Below, in pieces: positions 57,950-64,000 of a stretch of 64,000 nt of DNA (position 1 is the stretch's first letter; each line of letters begins with the position of its first letter). The DNA is taken from assembly GCA_014925825.1 (NCBI GenBank), contig JACGCK010000037.1:248001-312000 (forward strand), given 5' to 3'. This DNA is from Pholiota molesta. Lineage: Eukaryota > Basidiomycota > Agaricomycetes > Agaricales > Strophariaceae. The notes under the pieces were generated by a model that was not told where the DNA came from, made no database searches, and was given only the letters and a program-made list of their open reading frames with translations. The translations under genes were made by a program, and so were the position numbers.

Positions 57950-59156
57950 TCAGAAAATTATCGCGAGCAGCGAAAGACATACACCATTCATACCGCTATC
58001 ACGGCCCACGTATGTCGTATTGGTGGCTTGGAGATTTATATCGGTTTTGTCCGCGTCGTCAGACGCGAAAGCCAGGGCGCTTAGCTCTGCTGAGTTACGC
58101 CCCTTTCTTCTCCTGGCCTTGAGAGCTGAGATCTGGGTATGTGTCCGTCGTGAGACGGCGACACCGAGTGCGATCCGGATAAGGATGAGCGTTGGAGCAA
58201 TTCCCTGAAAGTGCATCACGATGGTTGCGTTCATAGATACAGCAGCAGAATATGTCAAGACTTACCGATGCGGCTTCTAACAGAGGAGCAAACACATAGA
58301 TTAATGGACTGTCAAGACCATAGAGAGGAATATAAACGAGGCCAGTGATTGAGTAGAGCGCCCCAGATTCAGCGAAGATAGCGCTCGCTGAAAGGTACTC
58401 TTGGCTATGATCGCCGCCAAGACTTTTTATGAGCCTTCGCTGATACAACAGCCTTCCAGCAATCAGCGCGGTTGCGATGATGTTTATGGTCACTGAGCAC
58501 GAGTGGAAGGCGACTCCGAGGTTGACAATGATGACTTGTACTTCTTCAGAGGTCTGCCAGAAGAGAGCGACGCCCGCGATTCCTGTGGCTGCATTACGAA
58601 CGTCATAAATTAGTCCGTGTAGCGGAATGAGAATATGTAAAAATACTGACCCAATGTTCCAATAAACAAAATTGAAGGGATTATGACGATTGCGAACATT
58701 CCCGACCATACGATCCATAACCGGTAGATCTATTTAGGCAGGTTGAGGTGACCATCGTGCGACCATGAACAAAACACGCACCAGAAGACTGTCCGCCAAC
58801 CATATTTTCATCGAATACACAACTTGTTGCAGGAGATCAAGTCGTGGCATGAGCTTCGCCGACCCAACAGGATCCACGGCACTTTCGATGAGAACAACTT
58901 CCACGAACTTGGAGGACGCTGCCATGAAAATTGTTGAGACGATGAAAGAGACGACCGTATAAATCAAGACGACGCGGTTACGGCCCCTATTCATCAACAG
59001 GTAGCGGATGCATATGGCGCTAAGAGTGAAGTAGACTCCTAACTACCAGTGTTCAGCAGCGAAAGTAAGACGGTGAACGAGAACCGTACCGTAGAACGCC
59101 AAAACTATAGCTGATCCTGCAAATATCAACCTGGCGGTGACCACAGGGCTTGTCAT
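57950..59156 (-). pseudogene. Multi-pass integral membrane protein with an in-frame stop
   Basis: Exons 59156-58782, 58729-58651, 58588-58266 and 58204-57950 join in frame into a protein of about 343 codons with six or seven hydrophobic spans, for example LIFAGSAIVLAFYGTVL, VVLIYTVVSFIVSTIFMA, MFAIVIIPSILFIGTL, SVTINIIATALIAGRLL, ALYSITGLVYIPLY and TLILIRIALGVAVSR. The C-terminal tail is charged. In this frame a TAG stands at 59045-59043 (after AAEHW, before LGVYFT). The second half is typical of agaricomycete membrane proteins with the AIFAESGALYSI motif. If the stop is real, the gene is dead or starts downstream at 58994. The start at 59156 is the first ATG in frame and is uncertain. Confidence 0.6.
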
Positions 59157-59159
59157 AGT

Positions 59160-60290
59160 AGCGAGTCGTGAGCGCTATAGTAGCCAATATGTGGACATTC
59201 GCTGGGAGGAGAAGAGTGAACAGAGAAAAGAATGCTGGAGATGAACGCGGAACATAAGACATACTTGGAGAGGAAAAGGGTCTGAAGAAGCCCCATTGTA
59301 GTGAATAAAATGCGTTGATATGAACGGCCCTGCAAAGATGCCGAACTCAGCATGGATCCGCTCCACTGACTCGGTCGCAATACCCATTGAATATATTGAG
59401 GCGCACTTTGTGCGCTGCCGCGATTCACCTCATTAAGGTGAAGAGAGACAATAGGGGACAATGTTCTCGGAGAAACAGAGAAAACATTCGGAAAACATAC
59501 TGGCCTGGACCCATGGCCGACATCGGCTTCGTGGCCATTGGGCGATTCAGACGCGCACGTACCGCCCAGTGCCAAGCTAAATATAACGTATTACTCCAGT
59601 CATTATCTACTAATAGAACTTAAGTAGCTTGGACGTTCAAACGTTCCATTTATTGTAATTCTGATCGACGGGATTTCTGTGGACGAAATTCTTACAGTTT
59701 CCGCCTTTGAGCAGTACAACAGCCAAAAACGGGAGCCCAGCGCCCAGGGCGGCAGATTCTTGTGAAGTATACCTGGACTACATTAGACTTTCAGGCTGGC
59801 AGGTCATAGGTGTAATAGGTATTTATAAATTTTAAAATGGTATCGGCGACAAAAGGGATGTCATGGAAGTCCAAATCTTCCAATGAATGAATCAGTCTAT
59901 GATTATTACTTACAGAAGTGAGCGCAGCATGCCAGCATATTATTGAGTTATGTAGTCTCCCGCAGGCAGACTCCAGTAGAAAGCGGTGGTTGGATTAATT
60001 TACGATACTCGATCGCCCTTCCATCGCATTGAATAGGCGGTTCGATAAGATGATTGCGATGTTTGTGGGAGGGAACGATGTATTTTTAGGTATGATCATA
60101 TGTAACATTGTAACAACCGTGACATAACGAATATAGCGTGATTTCGAATCCGCATCGCTTCAACCTTTCCCAACAATGACTTCGCGTCGTACCCGATGGC
60201 CAGCGTTCATGTCATTTTCCCACCCAGTTCTTTCTTGACTCTGCACGCAGCTGTCTTTTTCCAACATTACCTTGACGTCCGCGAATAATC
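59160..60290. other. Intergenic region between membrane-protein gene and SDR gene
   Basis: The first 150 bases on minus may belong to an earlier exon of the membrane-protein gene (a hydrophobic frame MSYVPRSSPAFFSLFTLLL), but it is out of frame with the rest. Nothing else was recognised. The promoter of the gene at 60295 must lie in the last few hundred bases. Confidence 0.4.
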
Positions 60291-60294
60291 CGCG

Positions 60295-61674
60295 ATGGCT
60301 TTCTCCTTTCTCTCCCAAAAGGCCTTTTCAGAGGATGACCTGGCGGATTTGCACGGTAGAGTGGTAATCATAACTGGGGGAAAGTGAGTCTATCGTTCTT
60401 TGACACATATTTCGAATTGTAGTCACCTGTCTTCGGTGAACCTGTAGTAGCGGAGTGGGATATGGGACAGTTCAATGGCTCGCTCGGAAGGGTGCCAAGG
60501 TGCGCAGAATCATCAGCTGTGCCGCACCCGTTCATCGACATTCACTTTGCTAGGTGTATATTGCGGGTAGAAACGAAGAGCGCGTTTCGGCTGCGATCAA
60601 GCAACTTGAATCAGAGGGCATCGAAGATGGAAGTCTCCATTTCCTGAAGACGGACCTCGCCGATCCGCGCCTTGCAAAGCGAGCTGGAGAAGAGTTTCTT
60701 CAGAAGGAAACACGACTCGACATACTAGGTTAGCGTTCCCACCTATGATACGCTCGTGCAATAATACTGAACTGGGTCCTTACAGTTAACAATGCGGCAA
60801 TGTAAGGTCTAGCGTCTCGATTCGGCTCATCGCAGTCGAACTCACCTCTATATTCCTTTTCAGAGGTGCTACAGGTCCGTACAACTTGAACAAAGATGGC
60901 TTGAAGGATATTATGGCCACAAAGTAAGAATGTTTCTCTCCAGCATCGCGTGAAGGTATTATTGACAGTCATGAACAACAGTCATATCGGCCATTTCGTA
61001 CTTACGGAAACTCTTTTACCCTTGTTGAAAACGACTGCACAACTAGAAGGTTCCGATGTCCGCATTGTAAACGTACGTTCACCCCAACCACATAGCAACT
61101 ACAGATTTTGAGGTTCATTTGTAGATCTCTTCCGTAGCGCATACCAGAGTGACGCCAGAGTCCTTCGTAGGAAAAGAGACGCTCAATAAAGATTACGGAG
61201 ACTCTATTAACGGATACTTGGACACCTATGGTAGGCCATTCTCGCATGCCATCGTTTCCGAACTCATCGCTCATTCATCATTCTACAGGCCTCAGCAAAC
61301 TGGCCAATATCCTCCACATCAAAACCCTCCAGAAACAGCTCGACGCCGAGAACGTCGCCATCACCTGCCTCGCCGTGCACCCCGGCGCCGTCATCTCCGC
61401 CGGCTTCATCTCCTTCCTCAACAGCGTGCCCTACATCGGCCGCTTCGCCGCGTTCATTGGGCCGTGGGTGTTTACGCACGCGTCGAAGGGCTCCAGGACG
61501 TCGGCGTTCGCGGCAGCGGGGAAGAAGGTGCGGGAGGAGAGGGCGACGTATAAGGGTGCGTATCTGGTGCCTGTGGCCAAGCTTGCTGAGCCGTCGTCGA
61601 GTGCGAAGGATGAGAGGCTGGCGAGGGAGCTTGATGCGACTACGAGGGAGGTTTTGAAGGAATTGGGAGTCTGA
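60295..61674 (+). CDS. Short-chain dehydrogenase/reductase (retinol dehydrogenase/WWOX-like)
   Basis: Eight exons, 60295-60383, 60448-60499, 60554-60728, 60786-60801, 60864-60923, 60982-61072, 61125-61230 and 61289-61674, sum to 975 nt (324 residues), with frame kept at every join. Residues about 26-36 give the NAD(P)-binding TGxxxGxG motif as TGGNSGVG. VYIAGRNEERV follows, then NNAAI in place of NNAG, then the catalytic Ser in VNISSVAH and the YxxxK pair as YGLSKLA. The end is REVLKELGV. Classical SDRs of this size reduce or oxidise carbonyl/alcohol groups with NAD(P)(H); the substrate cannot be told. Exon 4 is only 16 nt. The neighbours give no pathway hint. Confidence 0.9.
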
Positions 61675-62179
61675 TGTTCGTTGCTATCTTTGTTGTAGCG
61701 ACTCGATGGATGGTGTGATACATGCTCGTGTGATTCATATGTTTGCTTTAGAAACTGAACGCTTCATACTTGGACGATGATCCTCCTCGCATGCTGAATG
61801 AATTTGGATTATCATAGATATTTACTCAGTGATTGATCTACGATTATGTTCTACACTTGGATGCGCAAATGTGGTCGTCGAACCCATCTAGACAAAAACA
61901 GCAAGTAGTTGATCGTTCTATGTACTTATCTCTTGGCGTAGGATACAGACGGTGTCGATAGGTCGACGAAGTACGTGTTCTGAATCCCAGTTTGGGCTGA
62001 CGACGCATTATCTCTAGGTAGCTAGTTCTCTAGACTCTGATGAACTTCGTCAAGCTCTTTGCATTAGCATAGCATCTGCGCCCCTTGGCTTCGATTTGAC
62101 TCATTTCCATGTCCTGGGCATATTGCGAGTAGAAAGTAATCTCTATAACTCTGTACGTACATTCTAGGATTGAAATTAT
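61675..62179. other. Convergent intergenic region
   Basis: It holds the 3' flanks of the SDR gene (plus) and of the F-box-like gene (minus). No frame, repeat or RNA was recognised. Confidence 0.5.
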
Positions 62180-63930
62180 TCAAGGATTACGAGGAAATGG
62201 ATCGTTCTCATCAGCCGATATCAGCATTCCAACACCATCACTCCGTGTGACTTCCAGTACCTCGCCCTCAGAATCCCTTTCTATCTTCGCAGAAATATAT
62301 GGGAGATATTTGCTGCCAAAGCTCGATATGGTTGTAAGGCGTGCACATGCCTGAGCTAGCATCCCCGCACCAGAAAGAAAATCCTCCAGCTCTTCGTCGA
62401 AGTCCGGATATGGGTCGTGGGGGTACATGTACATGATGTCGGGGGAAATGCCATTATAATAGAATCGCTCCATGCCCACGAGCTGAGACAAAGTCGGAGC
62501 GAGAGCATTCTGTAAAAAAATACTTAGCGACAGTCAAAAGGTCAAGGCACTACAATGAAGGTACCAATTTTTCCGCATCCAATGGCGTCATTCCATATAG
62601 AGCCAACTCTTCGAGGTTCGGCGCACCTTTGACGATGGAGTGCATGTAACCTTTCAGCGGAAAGTCCACCTCCTTCAACATCGTTTTTCGCTTTTGTTCT
62701 ACGTGGAACTTCCCATCTGACGTTTCGTACCATTGAACTCCTTCCATGGAGTGCCGATCATCCCAATTCACGGGGAATTCATAAATTTCGAGGGATTTCA
62801 ATTGAGGAAGACCATTTGGTAAGACAGCGCGGAGAAGGTAGGGGACTTGTGCGTTATGACTTTGAACGAACGCCAGACTAATGAGCTGCGGAAGTATTGG
62901 AACCAGAGTACGAATATCGACGAATCTCGCCTAGAGAAACAATTGTTAATAGTAAAGACCAAATGAATGTATGCTTCTTACCTTTAGATGCTTCAGATTT
63001 GGCAGAAATCCTTCTTTCACATCGTCAGAAAACCAATTATTCACGCAGTTTACAAGTGATAAACCCGCGAGTTGGGGGTGGCGCTTAAAGAAGGCCATTA
63101 TTTTCGAAGTTTCATTTTTGGAATCGAACTCCTGCAAGCGAAGCCATTGTAAGTTCGGAAAATCGTAACATAGAACGAGGTTCGCGTCTTGATGTTCGCT
63201 TTCAAGACTCAACGTATGTAACGATGATGCAAGACGCGGAAGGTTATTGAATATCTCTATGTTGTCATCATCTGCCAGATATTCTTCGTCGCCAGTCATT
63301 TCGACGCGGAGGGAGACAAGGTTCTATATATGTGTTAATTAGCATCTTTCAAGGAGTTCAAACCCAAATACTTGCCGAGAATGATTTAAGCCCATCGATT
63401 GTAGCCCCAGATACCAATGGATCGTCAAAATCATGGGCAATGTTTCGGACAGCCAAGGTATGAAGACGGGGACACTTGCTGCGAAGATTGTTCCAAAACT
63501 CGGGGGACAAATGCCCATGTAGCCTGCTGACGTCGGGGTCTTCATCGTCACACCAGCCTTGCAGGAGATAAATACCCAAAGCAACGAGGCGAGGTATCAA
63601 CCCCTCCCGTAATAATGCTTGGAGGCCGACGAGGACGTCGAAGGGCTTCTGTCCGCCGCGAGTTGCTATGGATAGCTCGGACATGATGTGTAGCTCCGTG
63701 ACGGCCAGACCAAGCTTTGGGTCCTTCAATATCTTTCGGATGACCGCGATCGCATCGTCTTCGTTCCGCAGGATCAGTCGCGAGTAGAGGAGTGGACTGA
63801 CAATATCGTAGAAGTAGCGATTCACAAGGGCCAAAGAATGGAGAGTCCCCGGGGCAAAGCGTAAAGGAATATGTGACGCTATTTGGGGGAAGAGTTCTAG
63901 TGGAATTGTGGAGAGCGAAGCAGGAGACAT
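62180..63930 (-). CDS. F-box-like/LRR protein (copy 10), divergent, GC-AG first intron
   Basis: Exons 63930-63376, 63323-62982, 62930-62565 and 62509-62180 give 530 residues. The start chosen is the ATG at 63930 (MSPASLSTIPLELFPQIAS), which lines up with the paralogs; a longer open frame runs to the window edge without support. Intron 1 has the donor GCAAGT, a GC-AG intron at the common position. Differences spread through all exons (for example TGDEEYLADDDNIEIFNNL, and exon 3 of 122 codons) show it split from the others earlier. The tail GVGMLISADENDPFP is kept. It stands apart from the main array, beyond the SDR gene. Confidence 0.85.
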
Positions 63931-64000
63931 TGGTAGCAAGCTCAGAAGAGTCGAGGTTGAGGGAAAGCACAATTCGCTTGCGTCAGGGCCGATGTTCACC

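Noticed and set aside
63931..63999. Extension of the last F-box-like gene upstream to the window edge.
   Set aside because: The extra codons have no ATG start and no match to the paralogs, whose starts align with the ATG at 63930.

Overview
The window reads as nuclear DNA of a basidiomycete fungus, most likely an agaricomycete (polypore-like). The genes carry many very short introns (about 35-80 nt), mostly GT-AG. The paralogous F-box/leucine-rich proteins, a DUF6534-type membrane protein and a secreted protein are of agaricomycete type, and the transposons are eukaryotic (Copia, hAT, TA-target MITEs). No bacterial features, CRISPR arrays, rRNA or convincing tRNA genes were seen.

Layout. 1-11.5 kb: an F-box-like pseudogene split by a young Ty1/Copia retrotransposon (198-11061, 5-bp target duplication ATAGC, LTRs differing at 2 of 358 positions). 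Its gag-pol frame is broken by four later DNA-element insertions: two short TA-target MITEs, a 912-bp hAT-type element, and a 3968-bp almost completely palindromic element with a 7-bp target duplication. Removing all four with one copy of each duplication leaves one continuous frame of 1508 codons. 11.9-13.0 kb: another non-autonomous hAT element carrying Gln-rich gene-like sequence.

13-51 kb: an array of recently duplicated F-box-like/LRR genes: 13113-14838, 18798-20535, 25997-27731, 36757-38509 and 44187-45947 on minus; 28090-29790 and 32927-34611 on plus. A further copy lies at 62180-63930 (minus). All share four exons with introns at the same three places and code for about 500-530 residues. 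There are also a 3'-exon fragment (about 48.95-49.12 kb) and a scar where a copy was deleted (about 51.0 kb). Between the genes lie decayed duplicated blocks (about 15-18.6, 20.8-25.7, 34.7-36.4 and 40.5-43.9 kb) with shared, partly protein-like sequence, and a second block duplicated at 31.0-32.4 and 49.2-50.8 kb.

39-53 kb: two paralogous membrane-anchored coiled-coil proteins of unknown function (39303-40258 and 51783-52744) and a small secreted protein (47796-48726). 56-62 kb: two decayed multi-pass membrane protein genes (minus), then an apparently intact short-chain dehydrogenase/reductase in eight exons (60295-61674).

The picture is a fast-evolving accessory region: F-box adaptor-like genes multiply by segmental duplication together with their upstream blocks, while transposons insert into the duplicates. 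No metabolic pathway or operon-like logic links the genes. Exon limits were placed by hand from splice signals, reading frame and comparison among paralogs inside this window.
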